Shown in pieces: positions 7,357 through 16,934 of a stretch of DNA of 64,000 nt. The notes under the pieces were generated by a model, which saw nothing but the letters and a program-made list of their open reading frames with translations, ran no database searches and was not told where the DNA came from. Source of the stretch: Candidatus Sysuiplasma jiujiangense (GTDB lineage Archaea > Thermoplasmatota > Thermoplasmata > Sysuiplasmatales > Sysuiplasmataceae); assembly GCA_019721075.1 (NCBI GenBank), contig JAHEAD010000011.1, forward strand, positions 1 to 64,000, written 5' to 3'. Numbering within the stretch: the first letter of the stretch is position 1; every line of letters begins with the position of its first letter. The position numbers were made by a program, and so were the translations under genes.

Positions 7357-10032
7357 TCAATGCGCTTCATCGATCAGGAAGGGTGAAACGGAGCCGACCA
7401 CCGCCTCGAACATCCTGCCTTCCCTTTTTGAGAATGCCCAGGGTGATTTCCTCCAGAGCACCACCGAACCCCATGGAGATCCGCCGTCCGTTATCCTGCA
7501 TACGAGAGCGGATCCGACCGACTGACCGAAGAGCGAGGGAATACGCGTGTTGTTTCTGGTAAGGCAATTTCCCTCATCCGGGTGCGAAGAATCGTAAACA
7601 TCAGAGAGGGATATCAGTGCGTGACTGCCTGGACTTTCCTTTTCCCTGAGTGTGAATTTCCTTCTCGCAAAACCGTCTCCCGTGTCGGCAAGCAATTCCA
7701 GATCATCATGCGGAATGATTCCGTAAAGGGCCTTTGAAAGCGTCTCTGCCCTCGGGCGATCCCGGAAGTGCGCGTTGAAACTGGCGATTGCGGTTGCGAG
7801 CGATTTGTAGAACAGCTCACTGTCAGACATGTCCGCCATCTTCCGCCTCTGACGTTCAGAACGGGACACAATAGCCGACAGGACTTCAGCAAATTCGATA
7901 TCGTCGAAGCTGAAACTTACCCCCTCCGGTGCCATGACAGAGACGACCCTGTCCACACCTCCGGCGGAACCGGCGGGAATGAGCAGCAGTTCGCGGACCG
8001 CTTCGGTGCCCACAGCTGACCTGCCGTCAGTCTTCACTTCCGCCTTCAGGCAGTCAAGGGATGCGGCGCATGCGCTTATCTCGGACTGAAGCTGCTTTGA
8101 AATTGTTTCGGCGGCCATCATGTTTTTAGCCATTCGCAGGTTGTCGGCGCCGGCGTAAACACCGTCCTTCAGCGAGAAGATCGCAGTTTCATCCGGGCGG
8201 AAGGATTCGCGGACACATCTGAGGATTTCGTCCAGTCTCCGCTCGTCGGATATATACGACATCGATGTTTCGGCCAACATATTCAGGAGCCTCGCTCTCA
8301 TTGAGCTCCTTTCCTGTCTTTCTATCTCCCTCACGGACGATATGATGAAATTGATATGGCCGACGGCCATACGTGCGGCGTAAAACCCGGCGGATTCAGC
8401 ATCGATCTTCTCCCTGCATGCCACCGCGGTGAATCCGTACAGGCCAGGTGAGGCATGCCTGACGATTACGACATCCACTTCCGCGTCGACCTGAAGCGCC
8501 TCACGGAGCGATTTCTGCTCCTTTCCGAGAATCCAGACGTCCGATTTAATGGCCTGACCGTCAAATGTTTCGCCGGAAACGGCTGACTTGCCCTTGCCCT
8601 CCGGCTTGGCTCCGTCCGCCGCAACCATTGTGTAGTCCGTTCCGTCTCCGGTCCTGAAAAATGTGAACGAGGCGTATCCGCTAAACAGATAGCGCAGTTC
8701 CCTGGAGAGTGACTGGTAGAGCTGAGACGATCTGAACGACTTTTCAAGCTTCCTTACAATATCCCAGAGAGTGCTGTGTACCTGCAATTCGAGCCTGATT
8801 CCCTGAATCCTGCGGAACACCGTCAGTTTTCTGGCAGCTATCCCGGAGAGCACTGTGAGATAAGAATGGTCGTCCTCCTCAGCCGGCCCTCGGTCCATAT
8901 AGAGCATGAATATTGCGCCTACGGATCTTCCATCGTAAACAAGCGGAATGGAGACGAGCCTTTCAAACGGAGTGTAGAGATATCTGAGAGCGGTCTGGTA
9001 CTGGCTGTCCTCGGTCACAACTGTCTCTTCTCCGCTCCGCATCAGTTCGCTTTCGAATATGTTTCCCCCCTCACACGAAAGCAGTCTCCTTGAAATACCG
9101 ACGGGACACGCCGTTTCGCCTATCACCTTTGCCATGCCTTCGGCTTCTTCGAATATTATCACAGCGCCGGCGTCATATGCATCTGCAATGCCCTGCGCCA
9201 TCTTGCTGAAGTAGCCGTCCTTTTCCAGAAACTGCTCTGTCTCGCTCAGCAGGTGCAGCAGTTTCACAGCCTCATCATCGATGCCGGCGCTTGATGCTGA
9301 CGCCTGGTACTTCCTGTGTGTGCGGCCGATGAGGAAATAATATCTTCCCTTCTTTCCACCGTCATACTGCGTCACAGTAAATTTAACCGCATCCCGGCCG
9401 GAGGAAAAACTTCCGCCTGAGAATTCCAGCGGCCTGGAAATCTGTCCTGTGCCTGCGCTGCATTGCTTCAGCATATCGGCGAACAGCGGGCGGCTGGCGA
9501 TCTCAAGGATGCCGGAAAAGGGTGCACCGGCTGTAAAATCAACATTTCTGTCGTGCAGCAGTTTGGACGCCTCGCGGTTCCACGATACACCGTTGCCTTC
9601 GGCATCTACGACAAAAAGCGGAAACGGAACAGCCTCTATCATACCGGAAAGGCCGAGACCTGCATCCCCCCGGTTCTGACCGGAGGGGTGCAGTGTGCAG
9701 TATACAAAATCCTTTCCGTCCCTGGTGACCACGGGCACGAATGTCGCTATGTAACCGGAATTCGCGGCAGTGAACGTAAATTCGAAGCTCTTTCCCGTCG
9801 AGATGAAAAGCAGTACATCCGATTTGTAGCTCTGCCATTCGCTTCCTACGGAAAGTTCGCTTCCCCTTTCGATGCCGCCCAGTACATTCAGCACTGCATG
9901 ATTGAATTCGACAACAGTGAGTTTCCTGTCCGTGATTACGACAGCTTCAGGCAGCAGCTCTATGAATGCGCCCAGGTTGTAATTACCTGTTTCCTCTCCG
10001 ATCGGCTCCGACTTCAATGGCAACCTCTCCAT
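7357..10032 (-). CDS. Large multi-domain PAS/GAF sensor-like protein, no output domain seen
   Basis: This 891-aa protein is predicted to be cytosolic. Residues ~20-115 and ~130-235 look like two PAS domains (LPEAVVITDRKLTVVEFNHAVLNVLGG; MIEAVPFPLFVVDAEGNGVSWNREA parts). They are followed by four GAF-like regions separated by helical linkers, recognisable by segments such as LVSIPLVYDGRSVGAIFML near residue 370. I see no histidine kinase H-box, GGDEF, or DNA-binding domain, so how a signal leaves the protein is unknown. It lies downstream of hutI on the same strand, separated by 112 bases. ATG 10032 is the first good start; no strong ribosome-binding site was seen. Confidence 0.75.
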   Translation of the reverse strand: MERLPLKSEPIGEETGNYNLGAFIELLPEAVVITDRKLTVVEFNHAVLNVLGGIERGSELSVGSEWQSYKSDVLLFISTGKSFEFTFTAANSGYIATFVPVVTRDGKDFVYCTLHPSGQNRGDAGLGLSGMIEAVPFPLFVVDAEGNGVSWNREASKLLHDRNVDFTAGAPFSGILEIASRPLFADMLKQCSAGTGQISRPLEFSGGSFSSGRDAVKFTVTQYDGGKKGRYYFLIGRTHRKYQASASSAGIDDEAVKLLHLLSETEQFLEKDGYFSKMAQGIADAYDAGAVIIFEEAEGMAKVIGETACPVGISRRLLSCEGGNIFESELMRSGEETVVTEDSQYQTALRYLYTPFERLVSIPLVYDGRSVGAIFMLYMDRGPAEEDDHSYLTVLSGIAARKLTVFRRIQGIRLELQVHSTLWDIVRKLEKSFRSSQLYQSLSRELRYLFSGYASFTFFRTGDGTDYTMVAADGAKPEGKGKSAVSGETFDGQAIKSDVWILGKEQKSLREALQVDAEVDVVIVRHASPGLYGFTAVACREKIDAESAGFYAARMAVGHINFIISSVREIERQERSSMRARLLNMLAETSMSYISDERRLDEILRCVRESFRPDETAIFSLKDGVYAGADNLRMAKNMMAAETISKQLQSEISACAASLDCLKAEVKTDGRSAVGTEAVRELLLIPAGSAGGVDRVVSVMAPEGVSFSFDDIEFAEVLSAIVSRSERQRRKMADMSDSELFYKSLATAIASFNAHFRDRPRAETLSKALYGIIPHDDLELLADTGDGFARRKFTLREKESPGSHALISLSDVYDSSHPDEGNCLTRNNTRIPSLFGQSVGSALVCRITDGGSPWGSVVLWRKSPWAFSKREGRMFEAVVGSVSPFLIDEAH

Positions 10033-10144
10033 GCACGAAATGACTCCCGGGATGCCGGAAGCTGCCGAAATGAGCCATGATTCGTTAGATAAAATTATGC
10101 AGCAAAATATCCAGAGAAAAAGTCAGTGATACCGGACACCGCTC

Positions 10145-11377
10145 CTATTGCCTTCTGTATACTTCATGTCCTGCAGAGTATACAGACAATATCAGAGAGT
10201 CCGAATGGCTGTAAAACAGGCGTCCGAAGCTCGCAATGTCGAGACATATGAAATCCGCCCTTTTGCCCGCCTCGATGCTGCCGCACTCACTGCCCGTACC
10301 TGCCGCGCAGGCGGCATTCAGGGTTGCTGCCGTGAGAGCTTCCTCCTGCGTAAGGCCGCATCTGTATACTGAAAGAAGTGCGGAGAGCATCATGCTCTCG
10401 TTCCAGGAGTTGGGACTCAGGTCTGTCCCGAGGGCAACCGCCATGCCCTCCGAAATCATCCTTGAGGCTTTCGGATACTCCGAGCTCAGGGAAAACAGCG
10501 GCGTGGAGGGCAGTATGATGCCTATTGTACCGTTTTCAGCAAGAACGGAGAAACTGTCGGAGGAGGTATGTGCAAGATGAGAGAGGCTTGCCGCTCCCAT
10601 TCGTGAGAGTATTTCGGATGCGCCGGTGCTTGAGAATTCATCCACATGCGCAGTCAGCCTGAAACCGAGTTTGGAGGCGGCGGCAAATATCCTGACCGCG
10701 TCTTCCGTCGTGAAAGCGCCCTCCTCAACAAATATGTCGCAGATTGAGGACAGGCCGCTCCTGATGACGGCCGGAAGCTGCCTGTCTATTATATTATCGA
10801 CGTAAGTCCTCCTGTCCGATTCGGGCGGGACAGCATGCGCTCCCAGGTAGGTTGGGACGGTAAGCTGTCTTTCGGAGCCTAATCTCCCGATAGCACGAAG
10901 CATCCTGAGTTCCTGCTCCAGGTTCAGCCCGTATCCGCTCTTCACCTCCACACAGGTAATGCCGTTCCTGAGCATGCTGTCAAGCCTTTTACGTGTTTCC
11001 GACATGAGCTGCCGTACGCTTGCCCGCCTGGTTGAAGCGACCGTCCTCAATATGCCGCCCCCTTCCTTCAGTATCTGCATATAGGGCACGCCGCGCAGCT
11101 TCTTTTGCAGCTCGTCCTCCCTGCTCCCTGCGAAAAGCGCGTGCGAGTGGCAGTCGACAAAGGACGGTATGATCAGCCTGTCACCCAGCTCGATCTTCCT
11201 GCCTGTGAAGTCTCTTTCGATCCTCTTCCGTTTTCCGCATGCGGCGAATCTCCCGCCGGCTATTGCCATTGCTGCATCATCCGTCAGCGAAACCGAATTC
11301 ATCCCGTCGCCTGAAAGCTGACCGCTTCCTTTCGGGGTTGCAATCTGGCCGCACTCAACTATCACGTCTGCCTTCAA
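10145..11377 (-). CDS. hutI: Imidazolonepropionase
   Basis: A 410-aa amidohydrolase that opens 4-imidazolone-5-propanoate to N-formimino-L-glutamate in histidine degradation. The metal-binding VDCHSHALFAGSREDE near residue 74 and the EGGGILRTVASTR stretch are diagnostic of HutI, as are KSGYGL and the later His and Asp ligands (TAHVDEF, LGTDLSP). It starts at TTG 11377 with AGGAGG upstream, overlapping the end of the mevalonate kinase gene by 23 bases, so the two are likely cotranscribed. No other histidine-degradation gene is in the window. Confidence 0.94.
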   Translation of the reverse strand: MKADVIVECGQIATPKGSGQLSGDGMNSVSLTDDAAMAIAGGRFAACGKRKRIERDFTGRKIELGDRLIIPSFVDCHSHALFAGSREDELQKKLRGVPYMQILKEGGGILRTVASTRRASVRQLMSETRKRLDSMLRNGITCVEVKSGYGLNLEQELRMLRAIGRLGSERQLTVPTYLGAHAVPPESDRRTYVDNIIDRQLPAVIRSGLSSICDIFVEEGAFTTEDAVRIFAAASKLGFRLTAHVDEFSSTGASEILSRMGAASLSHLAHTSSDSFSVLAENGTIGIILPSTPLFSLSSEYPKASRMISEGMAVALGTDLSPNSWNESMMLSALLSVYRCGLTQEEALTAATLNAACAAGTGSECGSIEAGKRADFICLDIASFGRLFYSHSDSLILSVYSAGHEVYRRQ

Positions 11378-12293
11378 CCGGCTCCCTCCTGAGTCCCTCT
11401 TCTCCGGTCACGCATATATAGGGTATTCCACCCCTTGCGGCAATGGCGTCCGACGCCCTGGACGGTTTGTCGGTGAGCGCTATGATGCTGCCCCCTCCGC
11501 CGGCGCCGGTAAGCTTTGCTCCGTAAGAATAGGGCAGAACCGCGCTGATCAGGCTCTCGAGTTCACGCGTGCTCACGCCGATGACCGAAAGCAGTACCTG
11601 ATTCCTGTTCATCAGATCCCCTATTTTCACAATATCACCGTTTCTCAGGGCGGACCTGGCTTCCATGGCAACGGCACCAATCTCCGCAACTGCGTCCCTG
11701 GCCGTGGCGAAGCGCTCGTACAGGTTTCTGACCTTTTCGACCATCGGACCCGTCGCGGCTCCCTGCCCGGTAAAACCGACGACCACGCCGAGTTTTCCGA
11801 TGTCGAGTCTGCCCACATGCCACTGGACTGCAGCCCCCCTGACAAGCCATATCTCATCGGGAACGGTCCTGCTGCTTATGAAGATTGCATTGCCATGAAC
11901 AGCCGTCGATGTGTCGATGGGGCTTGCCCGTCCCTGTGCATGGAATTCGACGTCGTATGCAGTCTGGGCAATCTCATGGCGTTCCGCGCCCGGAAGGAGG
12001 GAGGCAACAAGGGATGCTGAAAGGGCCGCCGAAGAGCCGAGACCGCCGCCGGACGGTATGTCCGATTTTACGGTTATCGATTTTCCGCGGTTTCCGGTGA
12101 GCCTCAGTGCATGAAAGGCATAGGGGGCAGCTTCCCTGGTTACCGGAAAACCGTTGAGCCTGGTGTCATCCGAGTCTGCGACCGTAACGTTGCTGCGAAG
12201 ATTGATGGCCGTTGATATTGCCGGCTCGCCGAACACAACAGCATGCTCTCCGAAGAGTATTATTTTTCCCGGCGCTGAAAATGTATGAGGCAT
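11355..12293 (-). CDS. mvk: Mevalonate kinase
   Basis: A 312-aa GHMP kinase that phosphorylates mevalonate in isoprenoid lipid synthesis. Visible motifs are SAPGKIILFGEHAVVFGEPA at the N-terminus, the ATP-binding IPSGGGLGSSAA near residue 93, the QGRASPIDT segment with the catalytic-type Asp, and GAKLTGAGGGGS near the C-terminus. These match archaeal mevalonate kinase rather than the mevalonate 3-kinase described in Thermoplasma. Start ATG 12293 fits a leaderless transcript from the TATA-like sequence at 12318-12330; longer in-frame starts would run into the preceding gene. Confidence 0.9.
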   Translation of the reverse strand: MPHTFSAPGKIILFGEHAVVFGEPAISTAINLRSNVTVADSDDTRLNGFPVTREAAPYAFHALRLTGNRGKSITVKSDIPSGGGLGSSAALSASLVASLLPGAERHEIAQTAYDVEFHAQGRASPIDTSTAVHGNAIFISSRTVPDEIWLVRGAAVQWHVGRLDIGKLGVVVGFTGQGAATGPMVEKVRNLYERFATARDAVAEIGAVAMEARSALRNGDIVKIGDLMNRNQVLLSVIGVSTRELESLISAVLPYSYGAKLTGAGGGGSIIALTDKPSRASDAIAARGGIPYICVTGEEGLRREPVEGRRDS

Positions 12294-12318
12294 TGTGCAG
12301 AAGGGAAAGTGTCTTGGG

Positions 12319-12924
12319 TTATATTTTTTGCATCCGGTCCGGGGCATCCCCGCGCCATGCATTTTTCCGTGACGGAAACAGGGCATTTACGTCCTTCTGG
12401 TAAGCGGCATATGCCGCACCAGTCTTCGAACGCCAGTAAGCGTCTATGACATGCACCGACCTGACCACCACGGGTATTACGACAACGATGGCAACCACCG
12501 TTCCGGCAGGGCTCAGCTGTTCGATCGCAAGACCGAACGAACAGAGTATGAGACCGAAATACATAGGATGCCTGCAGAACCTGTAAAAGCCGGCGGGTGA
12601 AAGCGCCGGACCCTCCTCCCCCTCTGTTGCAATTATGCGTGAAAGCGGCGACTTTGCGCCAAAGAAAAACACGGCGCCTGCCAGAAACAGTGACATTCCG
12701 GCAAGGGCAACCGCATAGGAAAACAGGTCGTCTCTCCTGAAACTGAACAGGATGGATATGAACAGCAGAAGCACTCCGGACGCGTACCGCAGAAGGGAGT
12801 AGCGGTTGAACGGTATCCAGTATGTTGGATCACCGGGCTGTCTTCTGACTGTTGATGCGAACATGGACACAGCGGTAATCGCTATTACGAAATCCAGGAT
12901 GCCGAAATAACCGTCGTAGAACAT
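12319..12924 (-). CDS. Membrane methyltransferase of the isoprenylcysteine/phospholipid methyltransferase family
   Basis: A 201-aa protein with about five membrane segments. The C-terminal half has the family signature GFYRFCRHPMYFGLILCSFG followed by a last membrane helix and the conserved region ending AYAAYQKDVNALFPS, which forms the SAM-binding end in ICMT/PEMT-type enzymes. The substrate (lipid, prenyl-cysteine or other) is not indicated. A GGAG lies shortly before ATG 12924, and a TATA-like AACTATAATTG sits near 12957-12968. The mevalonate kinase gene follows 25 bases downstream. Confidence 0.8.
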   Translation of the reverse strand: MFYDGYFGILDFVIAITAVSMFASTVRRQPGDPTYWIPFNRYSLLRYASGVLLLFISILFSFRRDDLFSYAVALAGMSLFLAGAVFFFGAKSPLSRIIATEGEEGPALSPAGFYRFCRHPMYFGLILCSFGLAIEQLSPAGTVVAIVVVIPVVVRSVHVIDAYWRSKTGAAYAAYQKDVNALFPSRKNAWRGDAPDRMQKI

Positions 12925-13077
12925 GGATTGCTCCGCAACGGCTCACAATACCTTCAATTATAGTTTACTGTTGCCCATGGTGGCAAAAAGACATATCTCC
13001 CTCCAGTCAGCCGATACCACCGGAAAAACCTCTCATTTTAATACAGGCAGAACAGATCCGGATGGCCGATACGCAAC

Positions 13078-13899
13078 ATGAAATCACTGGAATTCGGCCG
13101 CAGGGAAAAGGTGAGGATGCCTGACATCGGCCTCGGAACATGGAAGATGGGCGGAAGCTCGAAGCCGGACAACTCAAACGATCGGCGAGAAATGGATGCA
13201 ATCAGGAACGCACTTGAAATTGGCTACAGTTTCATTGATACGGCTGAAATGTACGGGGGAGGCCATACCGAGGAGCTTGTGGGAGAGGCGGCAGAAGGCA
13301 GGGAGGTGTTCATTGCGACAAAGGTCTGGCAGACGAACCTCCATTACGACGATGTCATCAGGGCCGCGGAAGCGAGCCTGAAGCGTCTCAGGAGGAAGCA
13401 AATCGACCTCTACCAGATACACTGGCCAAGCGATGACATACCCCTGCGCGAAACGATGAAGGCGATGGAAAAGCTCGTTGATGACGGCAGGGTGAGGTAC
13501 ATTGGCGTGAGCAACTTCGGCCCGGAGCTCATACATGATGCCAGGAGCCATATGTCTAGGTACGACATAATCTCTGACCAGGTTTCGTACAGCCTTGCCG
13601 ACAGGAATCCGGAAAACGGCCTGACGGATTACTGCAGGAAGGAGGGCATAGGCATCATCGCCTACGAACCACTGTCGAGGGGAAAGGTATTCAGCGGCAG
13701 AACCGGCAGAATACTCGCCGAAGCGGCAAGCATGGTTTCCAGGACGAAGGCCCAGGTCGCACTCAACTGGCTCATTTCCAAGGGAGCACTCCCGATACCG
13801 AAGTCGAGCAGCGCCGATCATCTTCATGAGAATTTCGGTGCAGCCGGCTGGAGGCTTCCTGAAAAGGTACTGAAATTCATCGACGACGGCATTCGCTGA
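13078..13899 (+). CDS. Aldo/keto reductase
   Basis: A 273-aa NAD(P)H-dependent oxidoreductase of the (alpha/beta)8 AKR family. The catalytic tetrad is visible: Asp and Tyr in FIDTAEMYGGG near residue 52-57, Lys in ATKVWQ near residue 81, and His in QIHWPS near residue 111. IGVSNF and the C-terminal IPKSSS cofactor-binding segment follow. Length is normal for the smaller AKRs. A TATA box (CATTTTAATAC, about 13034-13044) predicts a very short leader. Substrate unknown. A second, longer AKR is at 30020. Confidence 0.92.
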   Translation: MKSLEFGRREKVRMPDIGLGTWKMGGSSKPDNSNDRREMDAIRNALEIGYSFIDTAEMYGGGHTEELVGEAAEGREVFIATKVWQTNLHYDDVIRAAEASLKRLRRKQIDLYQIHWPSDDIPLRETMKAMEKLVDDGRVRYIGVSNFGPELIHDARSHMSRYDIISDQVSYSLADRNPENGLTDYCRKEGIGIIAYEPLSRGKVFSGRTGRILAEAASMVSRTKAQVALNWLISKGALPIPKSSSADHLHENFGAAGWRLPEKVLKFIDDGIR

Positions 13900-14028
13900 A
13901 AGCACCGATGCTGAAATACAGTAACACCTGTCCGCCGCCAGGCCTTTTCCGTAAAGTTTTATAGGCACTTCAGGTTGAATGAACGGCATATCGGCCGAAG
14001 CCTGACGGCCGGAGGCAGTGATGAGGCA

Positions 14029-14940
14029 GTGGCGGAAACTGTCATTGAAGTGGAAGGACTGGTGAAGAGTTACGGCAGCCTGAAGGCTGTAGACCATCTC
14101 AATCTCAGCATAAAGAGGGGTGAGGTATACAGTCTGCTCGGTCCCAACGGCGCCGGGAAGACCACAACAATAGAGATAATGGAAGGACTGAGAAAAGGCG
14201 ATTCGGGAAGCGTGTCCATTCTTTCGACAGACCCATGGAAAAATTCCCGGGCGCTCAGGAAACGCGTCGGCATAATACCGCAGGACTTCAATTTCATCGG
14301 AAAGATAACGCCGGCAGAGGCCATCAGGCACTACTGCAGACTGTTCGGCATACCGGACAGATCCGGCGAGCTTCTCAGGCTGGTGGATCTCCTGGACATG
14401 GAGAACACATATTTTGAAAGACTTTCCGGCGGGCAGAAACAGAAACTCGGACTTTGCCTTGCCCTCGTAAACAATCCGGAGGTAATATTTCTTGATGAAC
14501 CCACGACGGGACTGGATCCGCAGGCACGCAGAAACATGTGGGATGTCATAAGAAAACTGAAATCGGAGGGAAGGACAATCATGCTCACAACGCACTACCT
14601 TGAGGAAGCCGAAATACTGGCAGACAGGGTGGGTATAGTAAACCACGGCAGAATGATGATCGAGGGAACGCCGGACGACATCATACGAAGCAGCGGCGGT
14701 GCAAGGATTCTGAGAATCAACGGTGACGCCTCGCTGCTTGAGGATATCAGGGCAGGGACAGGGCTGGAGTGCACCCTTGCAGGCAGCGTTGTCGATATAC
14801 GCATCAGGGAAAACAAGCAGATACTTGATGCGCTGAGGATTGCCGGAATGAGCGGCAGGCCTCTCGAAAGGATAGAACTCAGGCAGGAAGGTCTCGAGGA
14901 TGTATTCGTGAAAATGGTGGGGAAGGTGGAGGAAGAGTGA
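14029..14940 (+). CDS. ABC transporter ATP-binding subunit (ABC-2 type exporter)
   Basis: About 303 aa. Walker A is GPNGAGKTT, the ABC signature is LSGGQKQKL near residue 137, Walker B is VIFLDEPTTGLDPQ, and the switch His is in TTHYLEEAE. The C-terminal extension is typical of NatA/DrrA-type exporters. GTG 14029 is preferred: the TATA box GTTTTATAGG (13956-13965) predicts initiation near 13985, and GGAGG lies at 14011-14015. The in-frame TTG 13975 would lie upstream of that start point. It overlaps the permease gene by one base. Confidence 0.92.
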   Translation: MAETVIEVEGLVKSYGSLKAVDHLNLSIKRGEVYSLLGPNGAGKTTTIEIMEGLRKGDSGSVSILSTDPWKNSRALRKRVGIIPQDFNFIGKITPAEAIRHYCRLFGIPDRSGELLRLVDLLDMENTYFERLSGGQKQKLGLCLALVNNPEVIFLDEPTTGLDPQARRNMWDVIRKLKSEGRTIMLTTHYLEEAEILADRVGIVNHGRMMIEGTPDDIIRSSGGARILRINGDASLLEDIRAGTGLECTLAGSVVDIRIRENKQILDALRIAGMSGRPLERIELRQEGLEDVFVKMVGKVEEE

Positions 14941-16034
14941 TGAAAATTTCAAGGGTGCTGAGCGATCTTGCGGTATACACGAAAAATTTCAGCAGGAGCA
15001 GGGAAGGTATATTCTTCACATTCATATTTCCTGTCATACTGGTGGCCGTATTCGGCGCAATCTTTTCAGGCGGGAGCAGCGGGGCCGTGCCGCTCTACGT
15101 CCAGAATCTCAGCGGACCGGCGCCCGCCGCGCAGCAGTTCATGGAGGCGCTGAACAGCACACATCTCGTCAAGCTGCATTTCATACCTCCCGCAGCGAAT
15201 CTGCACACCTACATTACACAGAATTCCATAACCGCCGCGCTGCTGATACCGTCGAATTTTCCTCAGATGGTGTCATCGGGCACCGCCGTCAACCTCTCTT
15301 TCTACTACAATCCAACGCAGTCCTCCTCACAGATTGCTGCACAGGCAATAAACATAGTGGTGGAAAACTTCAACCTGCATCTGAGCGGGGCTCACAGTGT
15401 CGTAGGCGTCAGCGAGCACACGAACTCCGTTGTTGCCACGAGCTACATAGATTTCCTCGTGCCGGGGCTTATAGGCTTCACAATCCTCACATCTCCGATG
15501 TTCTCGATGACATACGTCGTCAGCTCCTACAAAAAGGAGAAGATATTCAGGCAGTTTTCACTTACGCCGCTGACCAGGGGGGAGTGGATCCTTTCCAAAT
15601 TCATCTTCTTCACTTTTATTGCACTTGCATCTGCCGCCGAAATGATAGCCATCGGGTACTTCCTTTTCAACGCGCATGTGACGGTTACGCCGCTTGTGAT
15701 CCCATTCCTGCTGGCCGGCGTCATCCTGTTCGTCTCTCTCGGTACGTTTGCAGGCTCCATCTCGAGGACGGAGGAGGGCGCCTCGGTCATCGGCAACATA
15801 ATCACATTCCCGATGATGTTCCTTGCAGGCACATTTTTCCCCGTTTCCATCATGCCGGGATGGCTGCAGGCAGTGGCGCATGTGCTTCCGCTCTACTACA
15901 TCATCGACGGCCTTAATGCTGTCATGGTCTATTCCAATTTCAGCGGTGCGATGGTCGATCTTGCCGTGAGTGCCGTCCTTGCAGTGGTATTTTTCATACT
16001 CGCAATGTCAGTTTTCAGCTGGAAGGAGGCCTGA
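14940..16034 (+). CDS. ABC-2 type transporter permease
   Basis: A 364-aa membrane subunit that pairs with the ATPase just upstream. One N-terminal membrane helix (FFTFIFPVILVAVFGAIFSGG) is followed by a large extracytoplasmic loop of about 140 residues and five more helices. The LPLYYIIDGLNAVM motif near the end is typical of ABC-2 exporters. The ATG at 14940 shares its A with the TGA of the ATPase gene, and GGAGG lies just upstream. Substrate (drug, lipid or polysaccharide) cannot be inferred. Confidence 0.9.
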   Translation: MKISRVLSDLAVYTKNFSRSREGIFFTFIFPVILVAVFGAIFSGGSSGAVPLYVQNLSGPAPAAQQFMEALNSTHLVKLHFIPPAANLHTYITQNSITAALLIPSNFPQMVSSGTAVNLSFYYNPTQSSSQIAAQAINIVVENFNLHLSGAHSVVGVSEHTNSVVATSYIDFLVPGLIGFTILTSPMFSMTYVVSSYKKEKIFRQFSLTPLTRGEWILSKFIFFTFIALASAAEMIAIGYFLFNAHVTVTPLVIPFLLAGVILFVSLGTFAGSISRTEEGASVIGNIITFPMMFLAGTFFPVSIMPGWLQAVAHVLPLYYIIDGLNAVMVYSNFSGAMVDLAVSAVLAVVFFILAMSVFSWKEA

Positions 16035-16165
16035 GAAACCGCCCTCTACGTCGTGCGGATTCATTCATCTGCCTGACTCTTCGGAAAGTGTGACCGCCTG
16101 CCGGCGAGGGACACGGGCATGGGGCTTGCGAAGATTGATATATTGACTGCCGGGATATTTGAATC

Positions 16166-16894
16166 GTGATTACACTAGTCGGAGTAGGTCATGTATTCAA
16201 CATAGGGGACGCTGTCAGGTCCGTGATATTCCAGGAGAGGCCGGCAGCCGTCTGTCTTGAGCTTGACGAGGAGAGGCTGGCAGGGCTCCTTGCAAATGTC
16301 AGGCGGCAGGCGGGAGACGGACAGAGCAGGGTTTACAGATCACTCGGCGACTTCCAGGCGAAGGTTGCAAGCAGTTACGGCACCACTGTCGGGTCAGAAA
16401 TGCTTGCAGCCAACGAGGCGGCCTCGCTCCTTGGCGTCCCCGTCCACTGCATCGACATGAAGGCGTCCGAGTTCTTCGACAGGGCATTCAAATCCATGTC
16501 ACTGAAGGAGAAGATATACCTCGTTCTGAACTCAGTTGCGGCGAAATTTGCGGGGCGGAAGAGGATCGAGGGGGAGCTTGAACAGTATCAGGAAAATGAT
16601 ACGGCATACATAGATCAGTTTGGGAAGAAATTCCCGTCGCTTAAGAGAGTCCTGATAGACGAAAGGAATGAATACATGGCATCGGGGATACGCAAACTTG
16701 CCGGAGACAGCAGCAATGTTGTTGCGGTGATAGGGGACGGACATGTCGAGGGGGTAAGCAGACTGCTCTCGGGTTATCCGGTTAAACTTATTAGACTGAA
16801 GGAGTTGCGAGCAATGCAGGAGAGCCTCACGGATACGGGGCTCTCGAGAAACAGGGGAAACAGCGGGGTTTCATTCTCATTCAGCTACAGATGA
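16166..16894 (+). CDS. TraB/PrgY-like family protein
   Basis: A 242-aa protein with the TraB-family hallmarks: N-terminal ITLVGVGHVF (the GxGH motif), CLELDEERL near residue 30, and later LIDERNEYMA and VAVIGDGHVEGV, which form a repeated Gly-His motif. Unlike many archaeal TraB proteins, it lacks the C-terminal membrane helices. The family includes PrgY, which limits peptide pheromone activity in enterococci; its biochemical role in archaea is unsettled. GTG 16166 is supported by a TATA box at about 16136-16145, giving a leaderless message. Confidence 0.82.
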   Translation: MITLVGVGHVFNIGDAVRSVIFQERPAAVCLELDEERLAGLLANVRRQAGDGQSRVYRSLGDFQAKVASSYGTTVGSEMLAANEAASLLGVPVHCIDMKASEFFDRAFKSMSLKEKIYLVLNSVAAKFAGRKRIEGELEQYQENDTAYIDQFGKKFPSLKRVLIDERNEYMASGIRKLAGDSSNVVAVIGDGHVEGVSRLLSGYPVKLIRLKELRAMQESLTDTGLSRNRGNSGVSFSFSYR

Positions 16895-16934
16895 GAGGCG
16901 CCTTCCCTCTGCACATGTCCGGACAGACGATACC

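Noticed and set aside
13975-14028. TTG start of the first ABC ATPase gene
   Set aside because: It lies upstream of the predicted transcription start; GTG 14029 begins just before the conserved domain. Not excluded if another promoter is used.
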